Origin: Candidatus Eisenbacteria bacterium | GTDB lineage: Bacteria > Eisenbacteria > RBG-16-71-46 > SZUA-252 | Length of the DNA: 64,000 nt | NCBI GenBank assembly: GCA_005893275.1 | Contig: VBOW01000016.1 | Coordinates: 34,197 to 98,196, forward strand | Direction: 5' to 3' | Shown: one piece after another, positions 9,548 to 18,733 of the stretch | How the letters are laid out: each line of letters begins with the position of its first letter | How positions within the stretch are numbered: position 1 is the stretch's first letter | Position numbers and translations under genes: made by a program | The notes under the pieces: model-generated | What the model saw: the letters and a program-made list of their open reading frames with translations, nothing else | Database searches by the model: none | Told to the model about the DNA's origin: nothing

Positions 9548-10861
9548 ATGGTTCGCCGGATCATGGGTCCCTTGCTTGTGATCGCGCTCGGTTCTGCGTT
9601 CGGTGGGGCGGCCGCGGAGCCGCGTCCCATCTCACTCGAAGAGGCGGTCGCGCTCGCGCAGCGCAACGCGCCGCAAGCGGTCCAGGCACGGGGTCAGTCG
9701 CGCAGCGCCGCGGCCGGAGTCCGCGCGGCCTACTCCGCGTTCCTCCCGAGCGTGAGCCTCACGGCCGGAGCCACGCGCCAGTTCGTCTCCGGCGGCCGAA
9801 CGCGGATTGAAAACGGGCAAGTGATCACGCTCCCATCGGACCCGTGGTCCTCGAGCGTCGGCCTCGGAGCGAACGTGGATCTATTCACGGGGGGCCAGCG
9901 CTTCTTTGATTTGCGGCAGGCCCAGGCGATTCAGATCGCCGCCGAAGGGAACGAGACGATGCAGCAATACGACGCGGCCCTCGCCGCGAAGCAACAGTTC
10001 TTCAACGTGCTCGCTGCTCGTGAGTCGCAAGGAGCGGCGGCCGCCCAGCTCGAGCAGGCCGAGCAGCAAAGGAAGAGCGCCATCGCACGGACCCTGGCCA
10101 GGGTGGCGACCCGCTCGGATTCGCTTCGGGCGGAGATCCAGTATCGGACCGCGCAGCTCGCGGTGACCGACGCGCAGAACGGGCTCGAATCGGCGAACGC
10201 CTCCTTGGCGCGGGTCGTGGGGTCTCCGCAGCCGGTCACCGCCGTGCAGGTCGACTCTCTCGAGCACCCCGGCTTGGCAATCGACGAGACGTCGCTGCGC
10301 CAGCTGGCGGAGAACGGTCCGGCCGTGCGGCAGGCAAAAGCCGGGCTGGACGCCGCGAAGGCCGCGCAGCGTAGCGCTTGGACCGATTACCTCCCCTCCC
10401 TCGCCGCGAGCTACTCGCGCACCGGAAGCGGTACCGGAAACGCACCGGTTCTCGCGGGAAATGATTTCAGCTATTCGGGCGCGCTCCGATTCTCGGCATC
10501 CCTCCCGCTCTTCAATCAATGGCAGCGCGAGGAGCGGATCACCCAGGCCAAGGTCGCGCAGGAGAACGCCGAGGCGGCCCTGCGCGACGCGCGCCTCGCC
10601 GCGGTCGAGACCTTGACGCGGCAGCTCGGCGCGTTCCGGTCGGCCGGGGAACGCGTGGCGTCGCAGGCCGCTTCGGTGGCGGCCGCCGAAGAAGATCTCC
10701 GCGTGCAGCAACAGCGATACGCCGTCGGCGGATCGACCCTGCTCGACGTCCTGACTTCCCAGACGCAGCTGAACGAGGCGCGCCGGGACCTCATCCGGGC
10801 GCGTTACGACCAGCGCGTCGCGAAGGCGGAGCTCGAGGCGTTGGTGGGAAGGGAGCTGTAA
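9548..10861 (+). CDS. TolC-family outer membrane efflux protein
   Basis: The start is the ATG at 9548, preceded by a GGAGG ribosome site; an upstream TTG at 9461 is in frame but has no such support. The 437-residue product has a signal peptide (MVRRIMGPLLVIALGSAFGG, cleavage after AAA). It then has the two repeated outer-membrane-efflux domains, each opening with an amphipathic Ala/Gln-rich helix (ISLEEAVALAQRNAPQAVQA). It forms the outer-membrane channel of tripartite pumps. It is followed 3 nt later by an adaptor gene and could also serve the divergent RND pump, which has no channel gene of its own. Confidence 0.94.
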   Translation: MVRRIMGPLLVIALGSAFGGAAAEPRPISLEEAVALAQRNAPQAVQARGQSRSAAAGVRAAYSAFLPSVSLTAGATRQFVSGGRTRIENGQVITLPSDPWSSSVGLGANVDLFTGGQRFFDLRQAQAIQIAAEGNETMQQYDAALAAKQQFFNVLAARESQGAAAAQLEQAEQQRKSAIARTLARVATRSDSLRAEIQYRTAQLAVTDAQNGLESANASLARVVGSPQPVTAVQVDSLEHPGLAIDETSLRQLAENGPAVRQAKAGLDAAKAAQRSAWTDYLPSLAASYSRTGSGTGNAPVLAGNDFSYSGALRFSASLPLFNQWQREERITQAKVAQENAEAALRDARLAAVETLTRQLGAFRSAGERVASQAASVAAAEEDLRVQQQRYAVGGSTLLDVLTSQTQLNEARRDLIRARYDQRVAKAELEALVGREL

Positions 10862-10864
10862 GCC

Positions 10865-12298
10865 ATGGCGAGCGTGGGCCGCGCCGAAAAACCCGTGGGT
10901 TTGCGCCGGGCCGCCCAGCGTCCCCTGGTCCTGGCGCTCGTCGCGCTGGCCTCGATCGCCGCGATCCTCCTGGTCCGCGGAGCGCGGCACCGGTCCGGCG
11001 CGCAGGAGGTCCTGGCCGTTCCCGTCGAGCGACGCGACATCGCGGTCACGATCGAAGCGACCGGGGCCGTCGAGCCGATCGATCTCGTTGAGGTGAAATC
11101 GAAAGCCTCCGGACAGATCGTCCGGATGCCCGTGCAGGTCGGCTCCACCGTCCGCAGAGGCGATTTGCTGGCGCAGATCGATCCCCGGGACGTCCAGAAT
11201 CAGTACAGCCAGTCCCTGGCGGCCCTCGACGCGGCCCGAGCCAAGGCGGAAATCTCAGGGACGCAGAAGAAGCGTTCGGACGATCTCTTCGCGACACAGG
11301 TCATCACCGCCGAGGAGCACGAGAGCGCCATCCTCGATTACGCGAACGCCCAGGCCGCGCTCGTGAAGGCGGCGGCGGACCTCGATCTCGCGAAACAGCG
11401 CCGGGAAGATGCGACCGTGCGCGCCCCCATCGGAGGAACCATCCTGGACCAAGCCGTCTCCTCCGGACAGGTGATCTCGTCGGCCACCTCTTCCGCCAGT
11501 GGCGGAACCACGCTTCTCCATATGGCCGACTTGGCCAAGATACGCCTGCGCGCGTTGGTCGGGGAGACCGACATCGGAAGCGTGCGACCGGGGCAAACCG
11601 CCACGGTTACCGTCGACGCTTTCCCACAACGCACCTTCACGGGCCGGGTCGAAAAAATCGAGCCCCAGGCGGTCGTACAGCAATCGGTCACCATGTTCCC
11701 GGTGCTCATCTCCGTCTCGAACGAGAGCCGTCTGCTTCTGCCCGGGATGAACGGCGAGGTGTCGATGCTCGTCGACCAGCGGGAAAACGTCCCGGCGATC
11801 CCGGTCGACGCCGTCCGCGGCGCGCGCGAGATGCCGGTCGTCGCGGCCGCGCTCGGCTTGGATGCCGCCCGCGTTCGGGCGCAGGTCGACGAGCAGTTGA
11901 GGCCGCGGGCGGCCGGGCGGGCGACACGTTCCGGCGCCTCGGACTCGAGCCCCGGACGCGGGTTCCGGGCGGCCGCGCAGGGCACGCGCGCGGGCGGCGC
12001 GGGGCGCGCCAGCCGGGCGCAGGTTGCGTTCGTGAAGACCGCGGCCGGGCTTGAGCCCCGTGTCGTGCGGCTCGGGCTGAGCGATTTTGATTACGCCGAG
12101 GTCCTGGACGGGGTCGAAGCAGGAGAACAGGTCGTCCTCCTGGGGGTCGCCGAAGCCCAGGCGTCTAGGGCCGAAACCCAAAACCGGATCCGCCAGCGGC
12201 TCGGGAGTGGAGTGCCGGGCGTCCCGGGGACAGGCGGCGGGAGCGCCCGCGGCGGCGGTCCCGGCGGAGGCCGGGGCGGCCCCGGCGGGGGGCCTTAG
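10865..12298 (+). CDS. Periplasmic adaptor protein, MacA/HlyD type, with glycine-rich tail
   Basis: A 477-residue membrane-fusion protein with one N-terminal membrane segment (about 18-40). The two halves of a lipoyl domain (VKSKASGQIVRMPVQVGSTV and VRAPIGGTILDQAVSSGQVI) are split by a coiled-coil hairpin, and a beta-barrel domain follows. An Arg/Ala-rich insert lies at about 330-385, and the last 30 residues are almost only Gly, Pro and Arg. The tail is unusual for the family and looks disordered. The gene sits between the tolC-like gene and a MacB-like permease whose ATG follows the stop by 1 nt, so it is very probably the adaptor of that ABC-type exporter. Confidence 0.92.
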   Translation: MASVGRAEKPVGLRRAAQRPLVLALVALASIAAILLVRGARHRSGAQEVLAVPVERRDIAVTIEATGAVEPIDLVEVKSKASGQIVRMPVQVGSTVRRGDLLAQIDPRDVQNQYSQSLAALDAARAKAEISGTQKKRSDDLFATQVITAEEHESAILDYANAQAALVKAAADLDLAKQRREDATVRAPIGGTILDQAVSSGQVISSATSSASGGTTLLHMADLAKIRLRALVGETDIGSVRPGQTATVTVDAFPQRTFTGRVEKIEPQAVVQQSVTMFPVLISVSNESRLLLPGMNGEVSMLVDQRENVPAIPVDAVRGAREMPVVAAALGLDAARVRAQVDEQLRPRAAGRATRSGASDSSPGRGFRAAAQGTRAGGAGRASRAQVAFVKTAAGLEPRVVRLGLSDFDYAEVLDGVEAGEQVVLLGVAEAQASRAETQNRIRQRLGSGVPGVPGTGGGSARGGGPGGGRGGPGGGP

Positions 12299-12299
12299 G

Positions 12300-13523
12300 A
12301 TGCGGATCGGCGAGACCATCACCGTCGCGCTCGAAGCGCTCCGCGCGAACAAGCTGCGCTCGTTTCTGACCATGCTCGGCATCGTGATCGGGGTGGGGGC
12401 GGTGATCGCCATGGTGGCGCTCGGTCGGGGGGCGCAGCAATCGGTTCGGGACCGCATCGCCTCCCTTGGAACCACGCTCCTGAGCGTGTTCCCGGCACAG
12501 GCGCGCGGCGCGGGCGGCGTCGCCTCCTCCAGCGAGCGCGCGCCGCTCGCGATCGACGACGCCAAAGCGATCGAGGACCGGTCCACGCTGGTGGCGGCGG
12601 TCCAACCGGAGATGTCGCGCTCGCTCCAGGTGCAGTACGAGAACCGGAACGTGAATACTTCGATTGTCGGAACGACCGCGAACTATCTCGAGGTCAGGAA
12701 GTTCGCGATCGAATCCGGGCGCATGTTCAGGGGCGCCGAGGACGCGGCGCGCAGGCGGGTCGCGGTGCTCGGGCAGCAGGTTCTCACCGATCTGGGGCTG
12801 GGATCAGGCGAGGCGCTGGTCGGCGCGGAGGTCCGGATCAACGGAATTCAATTCGAAGTCATCGGCGTGCTCGCGCCGAAAGGCCAGGGCGGGGGGTTCG
12901 CGAACCCCGACGACCAGGTCTTGGTCCCGATCCAGACGGCACGCTACCGGCTGATCGGGAACGACCGGCTTCGCTCCATCAGCGTCCTGGCCCCCTCGGA
13001 GGACGACATCCCGGTGACGATGGCGGAGGTCCAGAGGATCCTTCGGCGCGAGCACCGCCTGAGGCCGGGCCAGGATGACGACTTCGTGATCCGCAACCAG
13101 GCCGATTTCCTGACCACCCTGGGCGAAACCACCCGCGTGTTCACATATTTGCTCGCGGGGATCGCGGCGGTGAGTCTGCTCGTGGGCGGAATCGGAATCA
13201 TGAACATCATGCTCGTTTCGGTGACGGAGCGGACCCGCGAGATCGGCATCCGAAAAGCGCTCGGCGCCACACAAAGAACCATCCTCCTCCAGTTCCTGAT
13301 CGAGGCGGTGGTCCTCTGCCTCCTGGGCGGCACGATCGGAATCATCCTCGGAGCGGGCTCCGCGATGATCGCGCGGAGCGCGTTTCAATGGAGCACATCG
13401 GTGGGGGCCTCGTCGGTCGTGATCGCGTTCGTGTTCGCGGCCGCCGTGGGCATTCTCTTCGGGGTCTGGCCGGCCCGACGTGCGGCTTCGTTGGACGCGA
13501 TGGAGTCGCTGCGCTACGAATGA
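12300..13523 (+). CDS. MacB-like ABC transporter permease without its own ATPase domain
   Basis: The ATG at 12300 gives a 407-residue protein. The first membrane helix (LRSFLTMLGIVIGVGAVIAM) is followed by a MacB-type periplasmic core domain (about 45-250). An FtsX-type C-terminal unit with three helices follows, including the GIGIMNIMLVSVTERTREIG signature. Full MacB carries an N-terminal ATP-binding domain of about 220 residues. That is missing here and no separate ATPase gene lies in the window, so the ATPase must come from elsewhere or the system is incomplete. The 3' end overlaps the convergent hybrid kinase gene by 10 bp. Confidence 0.93.
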   Translation: MRIGETITVALEALRANKLRSFLTMLGIVIGVGAVIAMVALGRGAQQSVRDRIASLGTTLLSVFPAQARGAGGVASSSERAPLAIDDAKAIEDRSTLVAAVQPEMSRSLQVQYENRNVNTSIVGTTANYLEVRKFAIESGRMFRGAEDAARRRVAVLGQQVLTDLGLGSGEALVGAEVRINGIQFEVIGVLAPKGQGGGFANPDDQVLVPIQTARYRLIGNDRLRSISVLAPSEDDIPVTMAEVQRILRREHRLRPGQDDDFVIRNQADFLTTLGETTRVFTYLLAGIAAVSLLVGGIGIMNIMLVSVTERTREIGIRKALGATQRTILLQFLIEAVVLCLLGGTIGIILGAGSAMIARSAFQWSTSVGASSVVIAFVFAAAVGILFGVWPARRAASLDAMESLRYE

Positions 13524-16120
13524 TCCCGGTCGCCCATGAGCTCTTTCACAATCCGTACCAGGTCCGCCATTTCGACCGGTTTCGCGACGTGCACGTCGAA
13601 GCCGGCCCGCAGAGCCCGGCTGGCATCCTCCGCGCCTGCGTAGGCGCTGAGGGCGACCGCGGGCGTCGTTCCGCCATGCTCGGCGGAAAGCGAGCGCAGT
13701 TTGCCGATCAGGTCATACCCGCTTTCGCCGGGCATCGCGATGTCGCTGATCAGCAAGTCGGGACGCCGGGAGGCGACCGCCGACAACGCGTCGCGGCAGG
13801 AGCTCACAGTGACAATGTCGGCTCCGCAGCGCGAGAGAACCATCGCGAGCAGCTCCCTCGAGTCGGGATCGTCCTCAACCAGGAGAATCCGCGTTCCACC
13901 GAGCGATTGAATGGAGTGGTCGTCGCCTTTCCCCGCCGGCTCCAAGCTCCCGGAATTCGTCCGACCCTCGATCCCGCGTAGCGCGGGCACCTCAGCGAGC
14001 GGCAACGTCACAACGAAAACGGCCCCGCCCTCCTCCACTCGATTCGAAGCCGAGACGGTCCCTCGATGGAGATCCACGATGTGCCTCACGATCGCGAGGC
14101 CCAACCCGAGACCTCCGTGCTTGCGGGTGCCCGAGGAGTCCCTCTGGCGGAAACGGTCGAATACGTAAGGGAGGAATTCCGGATCGATGCCGGGACCGTC
14201 GTCCTCCACTCGGATGGACGCGAAGAAACGCTCTTGCTCGAGGAAGACGGTGACGCGTCCGCCTTCGGGGCTGAACTTGATCGCGTTTGAAAGCAGATTC
14301 GAGGCAACCTGGTGAAGCCGATCCGGATCTCCTAGGACCGGTTTGGTCGGGTGCACAAGCTCCAGACTCAAGACGACGTTCTTGGTCTGAGCCATCGGCC
14401 TCATCGTGTCGATCGCGCCCTCGACGACCGTGACCAGGTTGACCGCATGGACTTTGAGCTCCAGCCGGCCGACGGCCATTCGGGAAATATCCAGGATGTC
14501 CGAGATCAGGTGGCTCTGGATCCTCACATTTCGGTTGATCGTTTCCACGGCCCGCGCCGTCGTCGCCGGATCGAGCTGCCCTTCCCGCAGTAAGTTCGCC
14601 CAGCCGGCGATGGCGTTGAGCGGGGTGCGGAGCTCATGCGAGAGCGTGGCGAGGAACTCGTCCTTGAGGCGGTTCGCCTCCTCGGCCTCGCGACGAGCGG
14701 CCTGCTCCCGAGCCAGCGAAGCCCGCGCGTTCTCCGCCCTCTTGTGCTCGGTGATGTCCTGGCCGGTCCCGATCATCCGTATGGGTTTCCCACGCCCGTC
14801 CGTGAGGACGCCTCCCTGATCCAGGAGGACCCGGACGCTGCCGTCCGGCCGAACGATCCGGTGCTCGAAGCTGAAGGCGTGTTTCTCGCGGACGGCGGTG
14901 GATACCACGGTGCGGGCGTGCTCGCGATCGTCGGGATGGACCCGCTCGAGAAATCCTTCATAGGTAGCGCCGAAGGTGGTCGGGTCGAGCCCGTAGATCG
15001 AGCAGAGCTCATCCGACCACCAGACGACGTTCCGGTCGATGTCCCATTCCCAACTCCCCATCCGCGCGGCCCTCTGAGCTTCGCGAAGACGCGCCTCGCT
15101 CTTCTCCAGTTTCTCCTGGGCCCGCGCACGCTTGGCGACCTGGCTATGAAGCTCCTGATTGGAGATCCAGAGCTGCCCCGTCCGCTCCAGAACCCGCTGC
15201 TCCAGCTCTTCGTTGAGGCGGCGCACGGAATTCTCGATCCGCCGGCGGCCGGTGACCGCAGCGCTCATCGCGAGGATCATGATCGAGACGACGGCCATGA
15301 AACCCTGGAGCAGGAGGAGCGACTCGTTCGGAGGTCTGCCGGAGAAGGGCCCGAACCCTTGGAGCGTGCCTAGGGTGGCGATCGTGGAGAGCAGGGCGAT
15401 GGCCGTCGTGGACTCACGCGGTCCGAACCGAAAGGCGACCCAAACCAAAGGCGGGAGACAGAAATATTGCAGGGGGTAACGCGTATCTTCGAAGGGGGTC
15501 ATGCCATGGAACACGAACAGCGCGAGCGCGGCCAGCGTGAACAAGAGCAAGCCCGCTTCCACGATCTGCCGCCGTGACCAGAGCGCCTTAGGCTTGAGCC
15601 ACCACAGCACCGCGAGGGGCGCTACCACGAGCGCCCCCGACGCGTCTCCAAGCCACCAAGTCCACCAGATCACCCCGAAGTCCTTCCATGGCGCGAATCC
15701 TCCCAGAGAAAGCGTCGTGACGCCGATCGTAGCGCTCACCGCGGTGCTCACGATCCCCGCCAGGCCCGCGAACTTGAAGATATTATTTGGTTGCTCGAAG
15801 ACGCGCCGACCACCGGCGAATCGCTGAACGAGATAGCTCCCGAGAAGCCCTTCCAGCGTGTTCCCGACGCCGATGCCGGCCGATGTCGCCGCGTTCCCCG
15901 CGGTCGTAAGGTTGGCCAAGAAAGCCCCGAGCAGGACGCCGGGCCAGACGCGGTAACCCAGGATGAGGAACGCCGCGAGCGCGATGCCGGTGGGGGGCCA
16001 AACCGCCGTAGCGCTCGCGTTCACGAACGCGAGGCTCAACCCGATCTTTCCCGCGATCAGGTAAACCACGGCGACCGCGAGGCTGGCCACGACGCCCTTG
16101 AGCAATCGGGGATTCGGCAT
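13514..16120 (-). CDS. Hybrid sensor histidine kinase: MASE1, PAS, HisKA, HATPase, receiver
   Basis: The 868-residue protein opens with a MASE1 membrane sensor domain of about eight helices (1-290; NASATAVWPPTGIALA is typical). A coiled coil follows (about 295-350), then a PAS domain with PAC (about 350-460), HisKA with phospho-His in SHELRTPLNAI (His495), HATPase (about 600-710) and a C-terminal receiver with Asp793 in LISDIAMPGESG. Ligands of MASE1 domains are mostly unknown. No DNA-binding partner is adjacent, so the output could be phosphotransfer to a distant protein. A TATAAT-like box lies at 16276-16281 on the minus strand without a good -35. Confidence 0.95.
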   Translation of the reverse strand: MPNPRLLKGVVASLAVAVVYLIAGKIGLSLAFVNASATAVWPPTGIALAAFLILGYRVWPGVLLGAFLANLTTAGNAATSAGIGVGNTLEGLLGSYLVQRFAGGRRVFEQPNNIFKFAGLAGIVSTAVSATIGVTTLSLGGFAPWKDFGVIWWTWWLGDASGALVVAPLAVLWWLKPKALWSRRQIVEAGLLLFTLAALALFVFHGMTPFEDTRYPLQYFCLPPLVWVAFRFGPRESTTAIALLSTIATLGTLQGFGPFSGRPPNESLLLLQGFMAVVSIMILAMSAAVTGRRRIENSVRRLNEELEQRVLERTGQLWISNQELHSQVAKRARAQEKLEKSEARLREAQRAARMGSWEWDIDRNVVWWSDELCSIYGLDPTTFGATYEGFLERVHPDDREHARTVVSTAVREKHAFSFEHRIVRPDGSVRVLLDQGGVLTDGRGKPIRMIGTGQDITEHKRAENARASLAREQAARREAEEANRLKDEFLATLSHELRTPLNAIAGWANLLREGQLDPATTARAVETINRNVRIQSHLISDILDISRMAVGRLELKVHAVNLVTVVEGAIDTMRPMAQTKNVVLSLELVHPTKPVLGDPDRLHQVASNLLSNAIKFSPEGGRVTVFLEQERFFASIRVEDDGPGIDPEFLPYVFDRFRQRDSSGTRKHGGLGLGLAIVRHIVDLHRGTVSASNRVEEGGAVFVVTLPLAEVPALRGIEGRTNSGSLEPAGKGDDHSIQSLGGTRILLVEDDPDSRELLAMVLSRCGADIVTVSSCRDALSAVASRRPDLLISDIAMPGESGYDLIGKLRSLSAEHGGTTPAVALSAYAGAEDASRALRAGFDVHVAKPVEMADLVRIVKELMGDRDHS

Positions 16121-16510
16121 TGGACGCAGGGGCTCCGGAACGAGATCGAGGGGGTGCGCGGAGGGGGAGCTTATGGAAGAACCGGGTCTGGCGCAACATC
16201 GCCGCCGGAATTCCAGGCGCCGAAGGGCGCGCCGCGGCGTGTGACTACGGAAACGGTGGGACCGTGACCCTGCGAATTATAGACCCCGGCGGGCAGCGCC
16301 CGTGTGACCCCTCTATAGCCCGGGAATGCGGCGCGCGAGGTGTCGATTCAGGTCCAGAGGCCGCTCCGAGCCGGGCGAATACTGCGCCTCGGGTGTGCGC
16401 TGCCCCACCGGGGAACTCGTTTCCGTGATGCTCTGGCGGGTTGGCGGGAGATTCGGGTGGCGCTCGGCCCCGGGGACCCTGAACACGCCGCACCCTTGAG
16501 GTCCGAACGG
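16121..16510. other. Intergenic region, no gene seen
   Basis: This 390-nt stretch lies between the hybrid kinase start and the DUF948 gene end. Open frames here are short and have no recognisable product. A perfect TATAAT reads on the minus strand at 16276-16281 and could be the -10 of the kinase promoter. A small hairpin, ACGGT-GGG-ACCGT, lies at 16253-16265. Confidence 0.5.
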
Positions 16511-16930
16511 TCATTCATGATTCGCTCCTCCGTTGCTCGAGGGGCGACTGGTGAGTCGTCGAGCCAAGCCATCGAGGAATCGCTGCGTCCCGAGTCTGAC
16601 ACCTCGCGCCAACGCCACAGCGGCCCGGACCGGAACTTCCACCTCGTCAAGCAAGGTGTCCGAAAGGCAAGCCGTGCGCTCTCCGATCGATTCGAAGCGA
16701 TCCACCGCGCGTCGCAGCCGTGGGACGACATCACGAATGGATCGCACGAGCTCGCCCGCATCGCGCGCAACGTTCCCGAGCTGATCGATCCACTGTCGGG
16801 TTTCCTCGGCGAGCTTGAAGAATTCGTCCGAGGTCCTTCGAAAATGCCGCATCTCCCGAATGACCGTAATCGCGATGGCAACCACCGCAATTGTTACAAT
16901 TACAAAGCAAATCTGGAGAACCGTCGACAT
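16511..16930 (-). CDS. DUF948-type small membrane protein
   Basis: From the ATG at 16930 the product is 139 residues. One N-terminal membrane helix (about 4-24, ICFVIVTIAVVAIAITVI) is followed by a long amphipathic helical region, which is the pattern of DUF948/YtxG-like proteins. Such proteins are often stress-related and occur near YtxH proteins, and a YtxH gene lies 4.3 kb away. A sigma-54-like site and a terminator-like hairpin lie upstream in its long leader region. Its biochemical role is unknown. Confidence 0.7.
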   Translation of the reverse strand: MSTVLQICFVIVTIAVVAIAITVIREMRHFRRTSDEFFKLAEETRQWIDQLGNVARDAGELVRSIRDVVPRLRRAVDRFESIGERTACLSDTLLDEVEVPVRAAVALARGVRLGTQRFLDGLARRLTSRPSSNGGANHE

Positions 16931-17033
16931 CGTTTGCCCCGACTTACCTGATGGGCTCCTGCACTTGAGGAGCGAAGCCGCGCGCCCTCCCGGTGCACGG
17001 CTCGCATTGAGCAACATCGGGGCCAGGAGAGCT

Positions 17034-17120
17034 GAAGAAAGAAAAGGGGCCCTCCATTAAGGGGAGAGGGTTGGGTGGGGAACCGCCCGGTCCCGGTCGG
17101 AAGGCCAGTGGAGGGCCCCT
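17034..17120 (-). terminator. Terminator-like hairpin; end of a possible small RNA or leader
   Basis: On the minus strand the arms AGGGGCCCTCCA (17120-17109) and TGGAGGGCCCCT (17056-17045) are perfectly complementary over 12 bp. They are followed directly by TTTCTTTCTTC. The 52-nt loop is G/C-rich and could fold further. It lies about 115 nt before the DUF948 start codon, so it could either end a short transcript or act as an attenuator. Confidence 0.5.
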
Positions 17121-17277
17121 GGATACATTTTCACGCGAGCAAGGCCGGAGGATCGGACCGAAGACTCTGCCTTTTCGGTCTAGGTCCAGGTCTTTGACGT
17201 CCGGACCCCCAGCACCTGCTCGCTCGAAACCTCATGAGCGCTCGCCACGCTCGACCGCATCATCTGCCGGCAAGTTA

Positions 17278-17293
17278 CGCAGCAATCGTGCCA
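17278..17293 (-). promoter_or_regulatory. Sigma-54 (-24/-12) promoter candidate
   Basis: The minus strand reads TGGCACGATTGCTGCG. The -24 element TGGCACG is a perfect match, and GG and GC are exactly 10 nt apart. Only the -12 half deviates (CTGC for TTGC). Transcription would start near 17267 and run toward the hairpin and the DUF948 gene. An NtrC-type activator is encoded 1.5 kb away. Confidence 0.5.
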
Positions 17294-17376
17294 CCGGCGT
17301 TGAGACGTAACTCCGCTATTTGCAGTGCCTCACGTGTCGTCACAGGCATCAGGAGCTATGTACGGATTCCTACGCG

Positions 17377-17393
17377 CTTGTAGAAGCTACAAG
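17377..17393. repeat. Short perfect hairpin
   Basis: CTTGTAG-AAG-CTACAAG is a 7-bp stem with a 3-nt loop in the 5' region of the glycosyltransferase gene, about 145 nt before its start. Function unknown. Confidence 0.45.
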
Positions 17394-17538
17394 GAGACGC
17401 CCGGCCTCGAACGTTTCCGGCGCAACGCGAGCCCTTGGAATGAGCCCGCATCGGTTCCGATCATGAGAGCCGAACACACCGTCTATTTGGTGTAAACTGG
17501 CCGTTCCCGGGGACCCGGAAGAAAAGAGAGATACGGCC

Positions 17539-18723
17539 ATGGAAACCATTGTCGATTTGGAAGGGAGCTCTGCCGCAACGAAGGCCTTCGACAATGGCGG
17601 AGCCGGCTCACACCCTTCGCTTCCAGAGCGGGAAGGGTCGCTCGCGATTGCCCAAGTGGCTCCCCTCTACGAGTCCGTCCCTCCGAAACTTTATGGCGGC
17701 ACCGAACGGATCGTCTCGTACCTGACGGAGGAGTTGGTATCGGCGGGGCATGATGTGACGCTCTTCGCGAGCGGCGATTCGAGGACCAAGGCGAGGCTGG
17801 TCCCCGTCCGCCCTCGGTCCCTGCGGCTTGACGAGCACCGCGCGGATCCGCTCGCTCACCATCTGCTCATGCTCGAACGGGTCGTGCAGGAGTCGCGTCG
17901 GTTCGACATCATCCACTTCCACTGCGACTATCTTCATTTCCCGCTCTCGCGGCGGCTCCCCGTTCCCAGCCTCACGACTCTCCACGGCCGTCTGGATCTT
18001 GCGGACCTGGTTCCTGTCTATCGCGAGTACTCGGACGCGCCTCTCGTGTCCGTTTCGGACGCTCAGCGGACACCGCTTCCATGGGCGAATTGGCAGGCCA
18101 CGATTCACCACGGTCTTCCTTCAAGCTTCGGCGCCGCTCCATCCAAGCCCGGGACCTACCTCGCCTTTCTGGGACGAATCTCCCCCGAAAAGCGGGTCGA
18201 TCGCGCGATCGAGATCGCCCGGCGGACCGGCATGGAGATCAAGATTGCCGCCAAGGTCGATGCGGCGGACCGCGTCTATTTCGACGAGGTGATCCGACCG
18301 CTCCTCACCGACCGGAGGGTCGAATTCCTGGGTGAAATAGGAGAAAACGAGAAGATCCCGTTCCTGAGCGAGGCCTATGCCCTGCTTTTCCCGATCGACT
18401 GGCCCGAGCCGTTCGGACTTGTGATGATCGAGGCCATGGCGTGCGGAACCCCGGTGATCGCCTACCGACGCGGCTCCGTTCCCGAGGTGATCGACGACGG
18501 CGTGACCGGGTACGTTGTGGGATCCATCGGCGAGGCTGTGAGGGCGGTGCAGCGAATCGGCGGCCTGAGCGGCGCTGCCTGCCGCTCCGTTTTCGAGCGG
18601 CGGTTTACTTCGAAGCGAATGGCCCAAGACTACGTGAAGACCTATCGGTCGCTGATCCGCCGGGCGGTCGGTCGCGCCTCGGGGCCGGCGCCTCGCTCGG
18701 TCGAGAGCAGCCGGGCGGCCTAG
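17539..18723 (+). CDS. Glycosyltransferase family 4
   Basis: A 394-residue GT-B fold enzyme. After a 35-residue leader it opens with IAQVAPLYESVPPKLYGGTE, whose Gly-Gly loop binds the acceptor side. The C-terminal half has the nucleotide-sugar region (LGRISPEKRVDRAIEIARR) and the E-x7-E signature (PEPFGLVMIEAMACGTPVIA). Sugar donor and acceptor cannot be told from the sequence. It stands alone on the plus strand and converges on the NtrC-type gene with a 10-nt gap, so it is not obviously part of a polysaccharide operon. Confidence 0.92.
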   Translation: METIVDLEGSSAATKAFDNGGAGSHPSLPEREGSLAIAQVAPLYESVPPKLYGGTERIVSYLTEELVSAGHDVTLFASGDSRTKARLVPVRPRSLRLDEHRADPLAHHLLMLERVVQESRRFDIIHFHCDYLHFPLSRRLPVPSLTTLHGRLDLADLVPVYREYSDAPLVSVSDAQRTPLPWANWQATIHHGLPSSFGAAPSKPGTYLAFLGRISPEKRVDRAIEIARRTGMEIKIAAKVDAADRVYFDEVIRPLLTDRRVEFLGEIGENEKIPFLSEAYALLFPIDWPEPFGLVMIEAMACGTPVIAYRRGSVPEVIDDGVTGYVVGSIGEAVRAVQRIGGLSGAACRSVFERRFTSKRMAQDYVKTYRSLIRRAVGRASGPAPRSVESSRAA

Positions 18724-18733
18724 CGGCGAGCCT

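Larger units (their letters stand above)
16931..17538. other. Long intergenic region with promoter and RNA-structure signals
   Basis: No convincing protein gene is found in these 608 nt. It contains a sigma-54-like site on the minus strand (17278-17293), a 12-bp inverted repeat followed by a U-rich tract (17034-17120, minus), and a short perfect hairpin (17377-17393). It separates the DUF948 gene (minus) from a glycosyltransferase gene (plus). Confidence 0.6.

Noticed and set aside
12220..12295. Glycine-rich repetitive stretch as a DNA repeat element
   Set aside because: It is the coding sequence of the adaptor's Gly/Pro/Arg tail, with imperfect codons and no regular unit.
16890..16900. ATTGTTACAAT palindrome, also present (reverse) at 21185-21195 before the YtxH gene
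   Set aside because: The first copy lies inside the DUF948 membrane-helix codons and encodes Val/Thr/Ile; the match is probably chance.
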